64,000 nt of DNA from Curtobacterium citreum (GTDB lineage Bacteria; Actinomycetota; Actinomycetes; Actinomycetales; Microbacteriaceae), in contig NZ_VFMQ01000001.1 in NCBI RefSeq assembly GCF_006715175.1, forward strand, positions 1,240,001-1,304,000, given 5' to 3'. Below are positions 42,143 to 51,768 of this stretch, piece by piece. Within the stretch, counting starts at the first letter, position 1; each line of letters opens with the position of its first letter. Made by a program: the position numbers and the translations under genes. Below the pieces are notes generated by a model. It saw nothing but the letters and a program-made list of their open reading frames with translations. It was not told where the DNA came from and made no database searches.

Positions 42143-45067
42143 ATGGTGGAGCAGAACACCGACAACACGAACAACGAAGACACCACCCCGAAGCGTCGTG
42201 GTCGCCTGTTCGGCGGGCGTCGCGCCCGCTCGACCGGCCAGGAGGCCCGTGGTGACGTCGACCAGACGACGGACGTCGACGAGATGGTCGCGCTGACGGA
42301 CGAGACGGCCGACGCTGCCTCGCCGGTCACCACCGTGGACGTCGACGGCACCGCGGTGCCGGTCGAGGTCGCCCCGGTCGCGGGCGGCTCGGACACCCCG
42401 GAGGCCGTCTCGACGGTGACGGGTGACCTGCCCGTCGTTGAGCAGCGCGAGGAGACGGGCACCGGGGAGTCGGGCACCGAGGAGACGAGCACCGAGGAGC
42501 CGGGCGCCCCGGCGTCGGGCACCGACGCTGCGACGGTCGCGGAGCCGAGCGCCGCCGCGGCGACCGGCGAGACGGACGCGCCCCGTGCCTCCCTCCCGTG
42601 GTCCGACGAGCCCGAGGGCGGCGAGCCGACCCCGGAGCCCGCCCCGGAGGTCGTCGTCCCGAAGGCGACGAGCACCCTCAGCCTGATCTTCCACGCGCCG
42701 GTCCTGCCGGAGCTGCCCGCGCGCTCCGCCCAGGACGACCGCTACGACGAGGACGACGAGCAGGGCGCCGGTCGGCGCCGGTCGCGTCGCCGCGGCACCA
42801 GCGCCGACCGCGAGCAGCGCGGACCGCGCGACCACCTCGAGCCGCGTCGTCGCGAGCCCGAGCTCATCACCGAGCCGCAGCGCATCAAGGGCTCCACCCG
42901 ACTCGAGGCGAAGAAGCAGCGCCGCCGCGACGGGCGTGACGCCGGCCGTCGCCGCACGGTCGTGACCGAGGACGAGTTCCTCGCCCGTCGCGAGAGCGTC
43001 GACCGGCAGATGATCGTCCGGTCGAGCTCGTCGAAGATCGAGATCGGCGTGCTCGAGGACGGCATCCTCGCCGAGCACTACGTGACGAAGTCGCACAACG
43101 TGTCGCTCATCGGCAACGTGTACCTGGGCAAGGTGCAGAACGTGCTGCCCTCGATGGAGGCTGCCTTCGTCGACATCGGCCGCGGCCGGAACGCCGTGCT
43201 CTACGCGGGCGAGGTCGACTGGGCGTCGGTGGACACCGGCAACCACGGCCGTCGCATCGAGGCCGCGCTCAAGCCGGGCGACAAGGTGCTCGTGCAGGTC
43301 ACGAAGGACCCGGTCGGCCACAAGGGCGCCCGTCTGACGAGCCAGGTCTCGCTGCCGGGTCGGTACCTGGTGTACGTGCCGAACGGCTCGATGAACGGCA
43401 TCTCCCGCAAGCTCCCGGACACCGAGCGTGCCCGGCTGAAGAAGATCCTCAAGGAGATCCTCCCCGAGCGCGCCGGCGTCATCGTCCGCACCGCGGCTGA
43501 GGGCGCGACCGAGGAGCAGCTGACCCGCGACGTGCAGCGCCTGACGAGCCAGTGGGAGGCGATCCAGAAGAAGGTCGCCGCCGGCCACGCGCCCGTGATG
43601 CTGCACTCGGAGCCGGACCTGCTCGTGAAGATCGTCCGCGACGTCTTCAACGAGGACTTCACGAAGCTGATCATCGACGGCGACGCCGCGCGCGGCACGA
43701 TCGAGGAGTACCTCGACGCCGTCGCCCCGGACCTCAAGGACCGCGTCGAGGTCTACGACGGCCCGGACTCCTTCGAGGAGTACCGCCTGAACGAGCAGAT
43801 CGAGAAGGCCCTCGACCGCAAGGTGTGGCTGCCCTCCGGTGGATCGCTCGTGATCGACCGCACCGAGGCGATGACGGTCGTCGACGTCAACACGGGGAAG
43901 TTCGTCGGCTCCGGCGGCAACCTCGAGGAGACCGTCACGAAGAACAACCTCGAGGCAGCCGAGGAGATCGTCCGGCAGCTCCGCCTGCGGGACATCGGCG
44001 GCATCATCGTCATCGACTTCATCGACATGGTGCTCGAGTCGAACCGCGACCTGGTGCTCCGTCGACTCGTCGAGTGCCTGAGCCGCGACCGGACGAAGCA
44101 CCAGGTCGCCGAGGTCACCTCGCTCGGCCTCGTGCAGATGACCCGCAAGAAGATCGGCGTCGGGCTCCGCGAGTCCCTCGACGAGGTCAACGCCAAGGTC
44201 AACGACAACAACGCCGACCCGGGGCCGACCAAGGGCCGTCGCAAGAGCCGCAGCGGTTCGGGCAACGGCTCCACCGGCGGCAACGGTGGCGGGTCGAACG
44301 GCGGCAACGGGTCGAACGGCGGCGGTTCCTCGTCCGGCACCGGCTCGTCGCACGCGTCGCAGGCGCACCAGATCACCGAGGACGTCAAGAACGCCCTCTC
44401 GCGGATCGCTGCCTCGACGCTCCCGCACGACGAGCCGCTGACCGGCATCGCCGCCCCGGCGCACGGTGCCGCGACGCCGGGCGCCGCGTCGGAGACCCCG
44501 CTGTCGCCCGTCTCGACCGCGACGCCCGCCTCGGCTCCGGAGGAGTCCGAGCAGCGGAACGGCGACCAGCCCTCGGGCAAGCGTCGTCGTCGCCGCGGTG
44601 GCCGCGGTGGCAACGGTGGCTCGGCGCAGACCGAGTCGACGACCACCGAGTCGAGCAGCACCGAGTCGAGCAGCACGGACGCCTCCGCCGAGGCGCCCGC
44701 TGCGACCCAGGATCCGGCCGCCGCGCCTGCTGTGTCCGAGCCCGTCATGGCGGAACCTGCCACGACGGAGCCGAAGGCCAAGGCCCCTGCTCGCCGCCGC
44801 GTCAGCTCGAGCGCGCCGGTGACGCCGACGGAGAACACCGTCGCGATCCTGGACATCCCGGTCGCGGTGACCCAGCGCGCTCCCCGCCCGGTCTCCGGCG
44901 ACGCCGAGTCCCTGCTCGACTCCGTGCTGCAGGCGCTCCCGGAGCCGAAGCAGCCCGGCCAGGGCCGCTCGCGCTCGCGCCGGGTGTCCTCGCCGAGCAT
45001 CAGCGCACCGGCGACGAAGGACGACGGCACGGACGGCGACGACGGCTCCGTGATCGTGGGGAACTGA
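42143..45067 (+). CDS. rne: Ribonuclease E/G family endoribonuclease
   Basis: Encodes 974 residues. An acidic, disordered N-terminal extension (about 1-280, ending in an Arg-rich stretch) precedes the S1/RNase H/DNase I-like core: S1 region VYLGKVQNVLPSMEAAFVDIG (about 323), catalytic VVDVNTGKF (Asp near 581) and IVIDFIDM (Asp near 625). The long C-terminal tail is Ser/Gly/Thr-rich with Arg patches, as in RNA-degradosome scaffolds. After QMTRKKIG the usual Zn-link CPxC is absent (GVGLRESLDEVNAKVNDNN). ATG 42143 follows AAGGAG; GTG 42131 is possible but would overlap that site. The enzyme starts mRNA decay and rRNA maturation. Confidence 0.92.
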   Translation: MVEQNTDNTNNEDTTPKRRGRLFGGRRARSTGQEARGDVDQTTDVDEMVALTDETADAASPVTTVDVDGTAVPVEVAPVAGGSDTPEAVSTVTGDLPVVEQREETGTGESGTEETSTEEPGAPASGTDAATVAEPSAAAATGETDAPRASLPWSDEPEGGEPTPEPAPEVVVPKATSTLSLIFHAPVLPELPARSAQDDRYDEDDEQGAGRRRSRRRGTSADREQRGPRDHLEPRRREPELITEPQRIKGSTRLEAKKQRRRDGRDAGRRRTVVTEDEFLARRESVDRQMIVRSSSSKIEIGVLEDGILAEHYVTKSHNVSLIGNVYLGKVQNVLPSMEAAFVDIGRGRNAVLYAGEVDWASVDTGNHGRRIEAALKPGDKVLVQVTKDPVGHKGARLTSQVSLPGRYLVYVPNGSMNGISRKLPDTERARLKKILKEILPERAGVIVRTAAEGATEEQLTRDVQRLTSQWEAIQKKVAAGHAPVMLHSEPDLLVKIVRDVFNEDFTKLIIDGDAARGTIEEYLDAVAPDLKDRVEVYDGPDSFEEYRLNEQIEKALDRKVWLPSGGSLVIDRTEAMTVVDVNTGKFVGSGGNLEETVTKNNLEAAEEIVRQLRLRDIGGIIVIDFIDMVLESNRDLVLRRLVECLSRDRTKHQVAEVTSLGLVQMTRKKIGVGLRESLDEVNAKVNDNNADPGPTKGRRKSRSGSGNGSTGGNGGGSNGGNGSNGGGSSSGTGSSHASQAHQITEDVKNALSRIAASTLPHDEPLTGIAAPAHGAATPGAASETPLSPVSTATPASAPEESEQRNGDQPSGKRRRRRGGRGGNGGSAQTESTTTESSSTESSSTDASAEAPAATQDPAAAPAVSEPVMAEPATTEPKAKAPARRRVSSSAPVTPTENTVAILDIPVAVTQRAPRPVSGDAESLLDSVLQALPEPKQPGQGRSRSRRVSSPSISAPATKDDGTDGDDGSVIVGN

Positions 45068-45068
45068 C

Positions 45069-45929
45069 GTGACGGGACCGGGGGAGCCGAGCGGGCAGCA
45101 GGACCGCGGGTACTACGGTGCGGGCTGGCAGCAGCCCGCACCGTCGGCCCCGGCGCCGCAGGGCGGGTACGTCCCGCCGCTGCCGCCCGCCCGGGGACCC
45201 CGGGACCGCGCCGAGGCCGACCCGCGTCGGGCCTTCGCACCAGGGGCCTCGCTCGCGAACACCACGGGCGCGCTCATCGCGGTCGTCTCGATCGTGGTCG
45301 TCGAGTTCGTCTCGGGGGTCTTCGGGCTCCTCGGGACCTCGCTCGTCGTGCACCCCTTCACGACGTCCGGCACCGGGGCGAGCCTGATCGGCAGCTTCGT
45401 CTCCGGGGTCTTCGCGTCCCCGTTCCCGTTCTACGCCGGGGCCTTCCTGGCGCTGGCGTTCCTCACGCCGATCGCGCGCCGCAGCCCGCTGCCGACCGTG
45501 CTCCTGCGGGCCGTGCTCGCCGGGGCGGCCGGCACGGTGGCGCTCGCCCTCGTCGGCGTGTTCACCGGGCTGTACGCGGCGACGCGGACCGGCAGCGGTG
45601 TCCGACTCGTCACCGACGTGCTGACCGGGCCGCTGCAGAACGGGGTGCCGTTCACGCTCATGCTGCTCGGGACCGCGACGGTCGCGTGGCTCTGGACCGG
45701 TCGTCCCCGCGGTGGCCGTCGTGCCCTGTCGGGCTCCGGCGGGCGTCCGGGGACCGTGCGGCCCGCCGACGCGGTACCCCCGGCGACCGTGCAGCAGCAG
45801 CCGCAGTACCAGCCGCAGCCGCACCACCCGCAGTACCAGCCGCAGGCGCCGCAGTACCAGCCGCCCCTCCAGCAGCAGCCCGGCCCGCAGGCATCCGACG
45901 GCCGCTGGGCGCCCCCGGCGCCGCGCTGA
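45069..45929 (+). CDS. Membrane protein with Gln/Pro-rich tail, function unknown
   Basis: Encodes 286 residues: a Gln/Pro/Gly-rich cytoplasmic head, about four hydrophobic segments between residues 60 and 215 (LIAVVSIVVVEFVSGVFGLLG; PFYAGAFLALAFLTP; AVLAGAAGTVALALVGVFTG; GVPFTLMLLGTATVAWLW) and a tail with repeated QYQPQ units. GTG 45069 starts 1 nt behind the rne stop, so it is probably in the rne operon. I do not recognise the family. Confidence 0.75.
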   Translation: MTGPGEPSGQQDRGYYGAGWQQPAPSAPAPQGGYVPPLPPARGPRDRAEADPRRAFAPGASLANTTGALIAVVSIVVVEFVSGVFGLLGTSLVVHPFTTSGTGASLIGSFVSGVFASPFPFYAGAFLALAFLTPIARRSPLPTVLLRAVLAGAAGTVALALVGVFTGLYAATRTGSGVRLVTDVLTGPLQNGVPFTLMLLGTATVAWLWTGRPRGGRRALSGSGGRPGTVRPADAVPPATVQQQPQYQPQPHHPQYQPQAPQYQPPLQQQPGPQASDGRWAPPAPR

Positions 45930-45930
45930 C

Positions 45931-45972
45931 CCGACGAGCGCAGCCCCGACCAGCGCAGCCCCGACCAGCGCT
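45931..45972 (+). repeat. Triple 15-bp tandem repeat
   Basis: Units starting at 45931, 45946 and 45961 (CCGACCAGCGCAGCC with one base difference in the first and decay in the third). They follow directly on the stop of the membrane protein gene. A short tandem array without a clear role. Confidence 0.7.
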
Positions 45973-46014
45973 GATGCGAGTCGCGCCGGTGGTGCGCTGC
46001 GCGCCGGACCGGTG

Positions 46015-46029
46015 TCGTGCCTCCAGGCC
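46015..46029 (-). repeat. Dispersed motif, 13/15 inverted copy
   Basis: On the minus strand it reads GGCCTGGAGGCACGA, between the membrane protein gene and the convergent DUF4031 gene. Confidence 0.5.
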
Positions 46030-46061
46030 GTCGACCCCGCGGGCTGCGCAGCCCGCCGTCG

Positions 46062-46343
46062 TCAGCGCGCCCGCTTGTCCCGCTGCGCGACCCGCAAGCC
46101 GCTCCCGATGAGCCGGAGGACCAGCTCGCGGCCGGTCACGGCCGTCGCCCCCAGCGAGACGAGCTCGTCGTAGCGCGCGAGCGGCACGTCGTAGTGGTCG
46201 TGGTCGAACGCGCGGCGGGGGATCCCGGCCCGTTCGGCGAACGCGTGCAACTCGTCGTAGGATGCGTCACTGACGAGGTGCGACCAGACGGTGTCGTGGG
46301 CGGGCCACGTCGGCGGGTCGATCAACACGGTCACGCGTGCCAT
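46062..46343 (-). CDS. DUF4031 domain protein
   Basis: Encodes 93 residues. The pattern TVLIDPPTWPAHDTVWSHLVSD, YDELHAFAERAGIPRRAFDHDHYDVP and RYDELVSLGATAVTGRELVLRL matches the short DUF4031 family, widespread in actinobacteria and of unknown function. The His-rich FDHDHYDVP segment could bind metal; that is speculation. The gene runs divergently from the rplU promoter, which starts 17 bp upstream of its ATG. Confidence 0.9.
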   Translation of the reverse strand: MARVTVLIDPPTWPAHDTVWSHLVSDASYDELHAFAERAGIPRRAFDHDHYDVPLARYDELVSLGATAVTGRELVLRLIGSGLRVAQRDKRAR

Positions 46344-46360
46344 CGTACGTGTGTCGCCGT

Positions 46361-46390
46361 TTGACCGGACCCGTGGGCATCGAGTAAACT
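46361..46390 (+). promoter_or_regulatory. Promoter of the rplU-rpmA operon
   Basis: TTGACC (46361-46366), 18-bp spacer and TAAACT (46385-46390) form a strong housekeeping sigma factor promoter. A perfect inverted repeat, ATCGAGT-AA-ACTCGAT (46379-46394), covers the -10 box. Transcription should begin near 46397, giving a leader of about 115 nt. Confidence 0.75.
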
Positions 46391-46513
46391 CGATCCCTGG
46401 TGTCAGCGGGCCGTTCTGCCTGCGTCGCCGATCGGGCCCGGCCTACCGGGAGCCGCTCGTGCAGAAGTGGGCACCCGAGACTTCCCTCAAGCAGAGTACG
46501 TAAGGATTTCCAC

Positions 46514-46822
46514 GTGGTTTACGCAGTAGTGCGCGCCGGCGGCCGTCAGGAGAAGGTCGAGGTCGGCACGATCCTCACGATCGACCGTGCCAAGGCCGAC
46601 GACAAGGGCAACATCGACCTCGCCCCGGTGCTCCTCGTGGACGGTGACAAGATCACCTCGGCGGCTTCCGAGCTCGCCAACGTGACCGTCACCGCCGAGG
46701 TGCTCGAGGACCTCCGCGGTCCGAAGGTCGTCATCCAGAAGTTCAAGAACAAGACCGGGTACAAGAAGCGCCAGGGCTTCCGCGCTGAGCTCACCCGCGT
46801 CAAGATCACCTCGATCGCGTAA
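46514..46822 (+). CDS. rplU: 50S ribosomal protein L21
   Basis: Encodes 102 residues, the standard L21 length. [16 protein letters not shown] at the start and [15 protein letters not shown] near the end are conserved 23S rRNA-contacting parts. GTG 46514 has TAAGGA 8 nt upstream; upstream in-frame starts would add unrelated residues. It is followed by rpmA after 14 nt, the usual L21-L27 pair. Confidence 0.97.
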   Translation: MVYAVVRAGGRQEKVEVGTILTIDRAKADDKGNIDLAPVLLVDGDKITSAASELANVTVTAEVLEDLRGPKVVIQKFKNKTGYKKRQGFRAELTRVKITSIA

Positions 46823-46836
46823 GGCGGGAGTAGAAG

Positions 46837-47088
46837 ATGGCACACAAGAAGGGTGCGAGCTCCACTCGCAACGGTCGTGACTCGAACGCGCAGCGCCTCG
46901 GCGTGAAGCGCTTCGGTGGACAGGTCGTCAACGCCGGCGAGATCATCCTGCGCCAGCGTGGCACCCACTTCCACCCGGGCGCCAACGTCGGCCGCGGTGG
47001 CGACGACACGCTGTTCGCCCTCTCGGCCGGTGCGGTCGAGTTCGGCACCAAGGGCGGCCGCAAGGTCGTCAACATCGTCAACGCGTAA
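46837..47088 (+). CDS. rpmA: 50S ribosomal protein L27
   Basis: Encodes 83 residues. [29 protein letters not shown] is the typical L27 N-terminus that reaches the peptidyl-transferase centre; there is no N-terminal extension of the type cleaved in Firmicutes. [11 protein letters not shown] and the short Lys-rich end complete the protein. A hairpin follows. Confidence 0.97.
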   Translation: MAHKKGASSTRNGRDSNAQRLGVKRFGGQVVNAGEIILRQRGTHFHPGANVGRGGDDTLFALSAGAVEFGTKGGRKVVNIVNA

Positions 47089-47109
47089 CACCGCGACGAT
47101 CTGACTCTG

Positions 47110-47142
47110 CGGGAGGGGCGGGCCACGTGCCCGCCCCTCCCG
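47110..47142 (+). terminator. Terminator hairpin after rpmA
   Basis: A perfect 14-bp stem, CGGGAGGGGCGGGC (47110-47123) with 47129-47142, 5-nt loop, then a pyrimidine-rich TTCTTCGTTCT. It may only partly block reading into obg, which starts 33 nt on. Confidence 0.75.
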
Positions 47143-47174
47143 TTCTTCGTTCTGCAGTACCTAGGAGTGGACCC

Positions 47175-48683
47175 ATGGCGACCTTCGTCGACCGAGTGAC
47201 CCTGCACCTCAGCGCGGGCAACGGTGGCAACGGCTGCGTGTCGGTCCGCCGTGAGAAGTTCAAGCCCCTCGCCGGACCCGACGGCGGCAACGGTGGTGAC
47301 GGTGGCGACATCGTCCTCGTCGCCGACCCGCAGGTGACGACCCTGCTCGGCTACCACCGCTCGCCGCACCGTTCCTCGAGGAACGGCCAGCCCGGCATGG
47401 GCGACATGCGCAGCGGTGTGAGCGGCGAGACGCTCGAGCTCCCCGTCCCGATCGGCACCGTCGTGCACGACGAGGACGGCGAGGTGCTCGCCGACATGAC
47501 CGAGCCGGGCATGCGCGTCGTCGTGGCCCCCGGCGGTCAGGGCGGTCTCGGCAACGCCGCGCTCGCGACCACGAAGCGCAAGGCCCCGGGCTTCGCGCTC
47601 CTCGGCACCCCCGGGTGGGAGGGCGACGTCAGCCTCGAGCTGAAGACCATCGCCGACGTGGCCCTGGTCGGGTTCCCGAGTGCCGGCAAGTCCTCGCTCA
47701 TCGCCGCGATCTCCGCCGCGAAGCCGAAGATCGCGGACTACCCGTTCACCACGCTCGTGCCGAACCTCGGCGTCGTCGAGTCGGGGGAGTCCCGCTTCAC
47801 GGTCGCCGACGTCCCCGGCCTGATCGAGGGTGCCTCGGAGGGCAAGGGCCTCGGTCTCGAGTTCCTCCGCCACGTCGAGCGCTGCGAGGCGCTCCTGCAC
47901 GTCATCGACTGCGCGACGCTCGACCCGGGCCGCGACCCGATCAGCGACCTCGACGTCATCCTCGGCGAGCTCGAGCGCTACCCGGTGCCGGAGGGGCAGA
48001 CACCCCTGCTCGAGCGTCCGCAGCTCGTCGCGCTGAACAAGGTCGACGTGCCCGAGGCCGCCGAGCTGGCGGAGTTCGTGACCGCCGAGCTCGAGGGCCG
48101 CGGCTACCGCGTGTTCCCGATCTCCACGGCCTCCCGCGCCGGGCTCCGCGAGCTGACGTTCGCGCTGGCCGACGTCGTCGAGCAGGCCCGTGCCGCCCGT
48201 CCGGCCGCGCCCGAGCAGGAGCGCATCGTGCTCCGCCCGAAGGCCGTCGACGAGAAGCCCTTCACCGTGCGTGCGGAGGGCGGCGAGGAGCACCGCTTCT
48301 ACCGCGTCCGCGGCGCGAAGCCGGAGCGCTGGGTCGTGCAGACGGACTTCACCAACGAAGAGGCGATCGGCTACCTGGCCGACCGGCTCGCGAAGCTCGG
48401 TGTCGAGGACGGCCTGTTCAAGGCCGGTGCCGTCGCCGGGTCCACCGTGGTCATCGGTGGCGACGGCGGCATGGTGTTCGACTGGGAGCCGACGCTCACC
48501 TCGACCGCGGAGCTCATCACGAGTGCCCGCGGCACCGACGCCCGCGTCGGTGGTTCCTCGCGGCCGACCCGCAACGAACGGCGCGAGGAGTACTTCGAGC
48601 GCATGGACGCCAAGGCCGCCGCCCGCGCCGAGCTCGAGCAGGAGCGCGTCTCGGGTCTCTGGGCCGACGACGACGAGGACTGA
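47175..48683 (+). CDS. obg: GTPase Obg
   Basis: Encodes 502 residues with the three Obg parts: the glycine-rich N-terminal fold ([26 protein letters not shown]), the GTPase domain with G1 [11 protein letters not shown]3 DVPGLIEG and G4 NKVD, and the actinobacterial C-terminal OCT domain (EERIVLRPK... [17 protein letters not shown]) plus a charged tail. Obg acts in 50S subunit assembly and growth control. ATG 47175 has TAGGAG 8 nt before. Confidence 0.97.
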   Translation: MATFVDRVTLHLSAGNGGNGCVSVRREKFKPLAGPDGGNGGDGGDIVLVADPQVTTLLGYHRSPHRSSRNGQPGMGDMRSGVSGETLELPVPIGTVVHDEDGEVLADMTEPGMRVVVAPGGQGGLGNAALATTKRKAPGFALLGTPGWEGDVSLELKTIADVALVGFPSAGKSSLIAAISAAKPKIADYPFTTLVPNLGVVESGESRFTVADVPGLIEGASEGKGLGLEFLRHVERCEALLHVIDCATLDPGRDPISDLDVILGELERYPVPEGQTPLLERPQLVALNKVDVPEAAELAEFVTAELEGRGYRVFPISTASRAGLRELTFALADVVEQARAARPAAPEQERIVLRPKAVDEKPFTVRAEGGEEHRFYRVRGAKPERWVVQTDFTNEEAIGYLADRLAKLGVEDGLFKAGAVAGSTVVIGGDGGMVFDWEPTLTSTAELITSARGTDARVGGSSRPTRNERREEYFERMDAKAAARAELEQERVSGLWADDDED

Positions 48684-48690
48684 TCCCGGT

Positions 48691-49509
48691 ATGACCGAAA
48701 CGACCGCGCGCACCGACCTCGGCCCCGTCGCCGGGCGGCAGGACATCCCGCGTGCGCGGCGTCTCGTGGTGAAGGTCGGGTCGTCCTCGGTCAGCGGGGA
48801 GAACACGGCGCAGATCGCCGCCCTGGTCGACGCCCTGGCCGCGGCGCACGCCCGCGGGACCGAGGTGGTGCTGGTGTCCTCCGGCGCCATCGCCACCGGC
48901 TTCCCGTTCCTCGGGCTCGAAGGACGCCCCGACGACCTCGCGACCCAGCAGGCCGCGGCGGCGACCGGGCAGAACGTGCTGATGTTCCGGTACCAGAAGG
49001 AACTCGACCGGCACGGGGTGATCGCGGCGCAGATCCTGCTCACCGCGGGTGACCTGCAGAACCCCACCCACCGGGTGAACGCGCAGCGGGCCGTGGACCG
49101 GCTCCTCGCGCTCCGGGTGCTGCCGATCGTGAACGAGAACGACACCGTCGCGACCCACGAGATCCGGTTCGGCGACAACGACCGGCTCGCGGCGCTCGTC
49201 GCCCGCCTGCTCGGTGCGGAGGCCCTGGTGCTGCTGTCGGACGTCGAGTCGCTCTACACGCGTCCGCCGGAGCACCCCGACGCCGAGCCGATCGACGAGG
49301 TCCCGTTCGGCGACGAACTCGCCGGAGTGACCTTCGGCTCGATCGGCAAGGCCGGCGTGGGCACCGGTGGAGCGGGGACGAAGGTCGCCGCTGCGCGGCT
49401 CGCGGCCGAGGCCGGGACCGCCGTCCTCGTGACGGCGACGGCGCTCGTCGACCGGGCGCTGTCCGGCGAGCAGGTCGGCACGTGGTTCCACGCGGGGCCG
49501 CGTCCGTAG
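48691..49509 (+). CDS. proB: Glutamate 5-kinase
   Basis: Encodes 272 residues, first step of proline biosynthesis. The amino-acid kinase fold shows LVVKVGSSSVSG, VLVSSGAIATG, NENDTVATHEIRFGDNDRLAALVA and the nucleotide loop GTGGAGTKVAAA. The C-terminal PUA domain of the longer forms is missing, as in many short ProB proteins. It starts 7 nt behind obg. Two palindromic units lie between it and proA. Confidence 0.95.
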   Translation: MTETTARTDLGPVAGRQDIPRARRLVVKVGSSSVSGENTAQIAALVDALAAAHARGTEVVLVSSGAIATGFPFLGLEGRPDDLATQQAAAATGQNVLMFRYQKELDRHGVIAAQILLTAGDLQNPTHRVNAQRAVDRLLALRVLPIVNENDTVATHEIRFGDNDRLAALVARLLGAEALVLLSDVESLYTRPPEHPDAEPIDEVPFGDELAGVTFGSIGKAGVGTGGAGTKVAAARLAAEAGTAVLVTATALVDRALSGEQVGTWFHAGPRP

Positions 49510-49541
49510 GTCGGTCCGGCCCGGCGTCGATCGGGCAGACC

Positions 49542-49556
49542 GGACGGGAGGCGCGG
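49542..49556 (+). repeat. Dispersed motif, 13/15 copy
   Basis: GGACGGGAGGCGCGG, 33 nt behind the proB stop and just before the tandem palindromes. Confidence 0.5.
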
Positions 49557-49565
49557 GTCACCCCC

Positions 49566-49607
49566 GGCGTGACGGGTCCCGTCACCGGCGTGACGGGTCC
49601 CGTCACC
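49566..49607. repeat. Two tandem palindromic 21-bp units before proA
   Basis: The unit at 49566-49586 is repeated exactly at 49587-49607, and a third copy begins at 49608. Each contains the perfect palindrome GTGACGGG-T-CCCGTCAC (49569-49585 and 49590-49606). They could form two hairpins ending proB transcription or a double protein-binding site upstream of the proA promoter. Confidence 0.8.
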
Positions 49608-49634
49608 GGCGTGTCACGGGGGCAGGGGCCGCAC

Positions 49635-49640
49635 TACGAT
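49635..49640 (+). promoter_or_regulatory. -10 box for a leaderless proA transcript
   Basis: TACGAT ends 6 nt before ATG 49647, with no Shine-Dalgarno sequence. Confidence 0.5.
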
Positions 49641-49646
49641 CGTCCC

Positions 49647-50912
49647 ATGTCGCTGACCGCAGCCGCCCCGACCCTGACCGACAAGCTCGTCGCCGCCCGC
49701 GCCGCGTCGTCGGCGCTCGCGACCGCGACGACCTCGGTCAAGGACCGCGCGCTGCGCGCGGTCGCGGAGGCGCTCCGTGCCGGGACGGCGGACATCGTCG
49801 CGGCGAACCACGGCGACCTCGTGGCGGGCGAGGCGGACGGGCTGTCGTCGGGCCTGCTCGACCGGCTCCGGCTCGACCCGGACCGCATCGAGGCGCTGGC
49901 CGCCGCGGTCGAGCACGTCGTCGGGCTGACCGACCCGGTGGGGGAGCAGGTCCGCGGGTCGCGGCTCCCGAACGGGCTGCAGCTGTCCCAGGTCCGCGTG
50001 CCGTTCGGTGTCGTCGGCGCGATCTACGAGGCCCGACCGAACGTGACGGTCGACATCGCGGCGCTCGCGCTGAAGAGCGGCAACGCGGTCGTGCTCCGTG
50101 GCGGTTCGGCGGCGCTCCGGACGAACGCGGTCCTGGTCGAGCGCATCCGGCAGGCCGTGTCGTCGGTGGGGCTGCCCGCCGACCTGGTCCAGACGATCGA
50201 CGAGTTCGGGCGGCCCGGCGCCACCGAACTGATGCGCGCACGGGGGCTCGTCGACGTGCTCGTGCCCCGGGGCAGCGCGTCGCTCATCCAGACCGTCGTC
50301 ACCGAGTCGACCGTCCCCGTGATCGAGACCGGCGCCGGGGTGGTGCACGTGTTCCTCGACGCCTCGGCACCCGAGGGCCGCGCGGTGGACATCGTCCTGA
50401 ACAGCAAGGTGCAGCGCCCCAGCGTGTGCAACGCGCTCGAGACCCTGCTCGTGCACGAGCGAGCGGCCGATCGACTGCTGCCCGTGCTGGCCGACCGACT
50501 CCGTGCCGCTGGGGTCACGCTCCGCGGTGACGACGCCACGCGGACGATCGTGCCCGGTGTCCTCCGGGCGACCGAGGCTGACTGGGCGACCGAGTCGATG
50601 GACCTCGACCTGTCGATCCGGGTCGTCGCCGACGTCGACGAGGCGATGGCGCACATCGCGCGGTGGTCGACGCACCACACCGAGTCGATCGTGACCGACG
50701 ACGTCGACACTGCCGAGCGCTTCCTCGCCGAGGTCGACTCGGCCGTGGTGATGGTCAACGCCTCGACGCGGTTCACCGACGGCGGGGAGTTCGGCTTCGG
50801 CGCCGAGGTCGGGATCTCCACCCAGAAACTGCACGCTCGCGGGCCGATGGGCCTGCCCGAGCTCACGAGCACCAAGTGGATCGTGCGCGGCCAGGGACAG
50901 ATCCGCGGCTAG
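49647..50912 (+). CDS. proA: Glutamate-5-semialdehyde dehydrogenase (gamma-glutamyl phosphate reductase)
   Basis: Encodes 421 residues, second step of proline biosynthesis. The aldehyde dehydrogenase fold has the NADPH site ([16 protein letters not shown]), a [13 protein letters not shown] element and catalytic Cys261 in [17 protein letters not shown] 49647 lacks a Shine-Dalgarno but follows a -10 box by 6 nt, so the message is probably leaderless and separate from proB, although the genes are adjacent. Confidence 0.96.
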   Translation: MSLTAAAPTLTDKLVAARAASSALATATTSVKDRALRAVAEALRAGTADIVAANHGDLVAGEADGLSSGLLDRLRLDPDRIEALAAAVEHVVGLTDPVGEQVRGSRLPNGLQLSQVRVPFGVVGAIYEARPNVTVDIAALALKSGNAVVLRGGSAALRTNAVLVERIRQAVSSVGLPADLVQTIDEFGRPGATELMRARGLVDVLVPRGSASLIQTVVTESTVPVIETGAGVVHVFLDASAPEGRAVDIVLNSKVQRPSVCNALETLLVHERAADRLLPVLADRLRAAGVTLRGDDATRTIVPGVLRATEADWATESMDLDLSIRVVADVDEAMAHIARWSTHHTESIVTDDVDTAERFLAEVDSAVVMVNASTRFTDGGEFGFGAEVGISTQKLHARGPMGLPELTSTKWIVRGQGQIRG

Positions 50913-50956
50913 ACTGAGCGGCGTCTTCCCACCCGACCGAACGGAGCACCGGACCG

Positions 50957-51157
50957 ATGACCTTCCTCGCTGCAGCTGCAGAGACCTCCTCCGGGGTGCC
51001 CGCGTTCGTGTTCCCGCTCTGCGGGGCGCTGTTCTTCACGTTCCTCGGCTTCGTCACCTGGAGCTTCCGCGACGTCGCGTACCGTCACTCGCACAAGTTC
51101 GAGGCCACCCGCCACGACGAGACGGGTGTCGACGAGTTCGGTCACACCAAGCACTGA
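50957..51157 (+). CDS. Small single-helix membrane protein
   Basis: Encodes 66 residues: a short outside segment, one membrane helix ([20 protein letters not shown]) and a His/Glu/Asp-rich cytoplasmic tail ([25 protein letters not shown]). ACGGAG lies upstream. It sits 44 nt behind proA and 11 nt before nadD on the same strand. I do not know the family; the His-rich tail might bind metal, which is speculation. Confidence 0.75.
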   Translation: MTFLAAAAETSSGVPAFVFPLCGALFFTFLGFVTWSFRDVAYRHSHKFEATRHDETGVDEFGHTKH

Positions 51158-51168
51158 CCCCCGGCTCG

Positions 51169-51768
51169 ATGCTCGAGAGCACGGGGCGCCCACGCATCGG
51201 CGTGATGGGCGGCACGTTCGACCCGATCCACCACGGACACCTCGTGGCGGCGTCGGAGGTCGCGCGCGCCTTCGACCTCGACGAGGTCGTCTTCGTCCCG
51301 ACCGGTCAGCCGTACATGAAGTCCGACGTGACGGACGCCGAGCACCGGTACCTCATGACGGTCGTGGCCACCGCGTCCAACCCGATGTTCACCGTGAGTC
51401 GTGTGGACATCGACCGCCCGGGGCCGACGTACACGGTCGACACGCTCCGTGACCTGCACGAACAGCGACCGGACGCGCAGCTCGTCTTCATCTCGGGCGC
51501 AGACGCCGTTCAGCAGATCCTCGACTGGAAGGACCACGATGGTCTCTGGGACCTCGCGCACTTCGTCGCGGTCACACGCCCGGGTCACGACCTGAGCATC
51601 ACCGGGCTGCCGGAACGCGACGTAAGCTTGCTCGAAGTCCCCGCGCTGGCGATATCGTCCACCGACTGCCGCGACCGGGTCAGGCGCGGGTTCCCCGTGT
51701 GGTACTTGGTCCCCGACGGCGTCGTCCAGTACATCTCCAAGCACCATCTGTATCGGAGCGTTGCATGA
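51169..51768 (+). CDS. nadD: Nicotinate-nucleotide adenylyltransferase
   Basis: Encodes 199 residues of the NAD biosynthesis enzyme that joins ATP and nicotinate mononucleotide. The nucleotidyltransferase motifs [15 protein letters not shown] (with HxGH) and [13 protein letters not shown] (ISSTxxR) are intact; YTVDTLRDL is also conserved. The stop overlaps the ATG of the next gene. Confidence 0.96.
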   Translation: MLESTGRPRIGVMGGTFDPIHHGHLVAASEVARAFDLDEVVFVPTGQPYMKSDVTDAEHRYLMTVVATASNPMFTVSRVDIDRPGPTYTVDTLRDLHEQRPDAQLVFISGADAVQQILDWKDHDGLWDLAHFVAVTRPGHDLSITGLPERDVSLLEVPALAISSTDCRDRVRRGFPVWYLVPDGVVQYISKHHLYRSVA

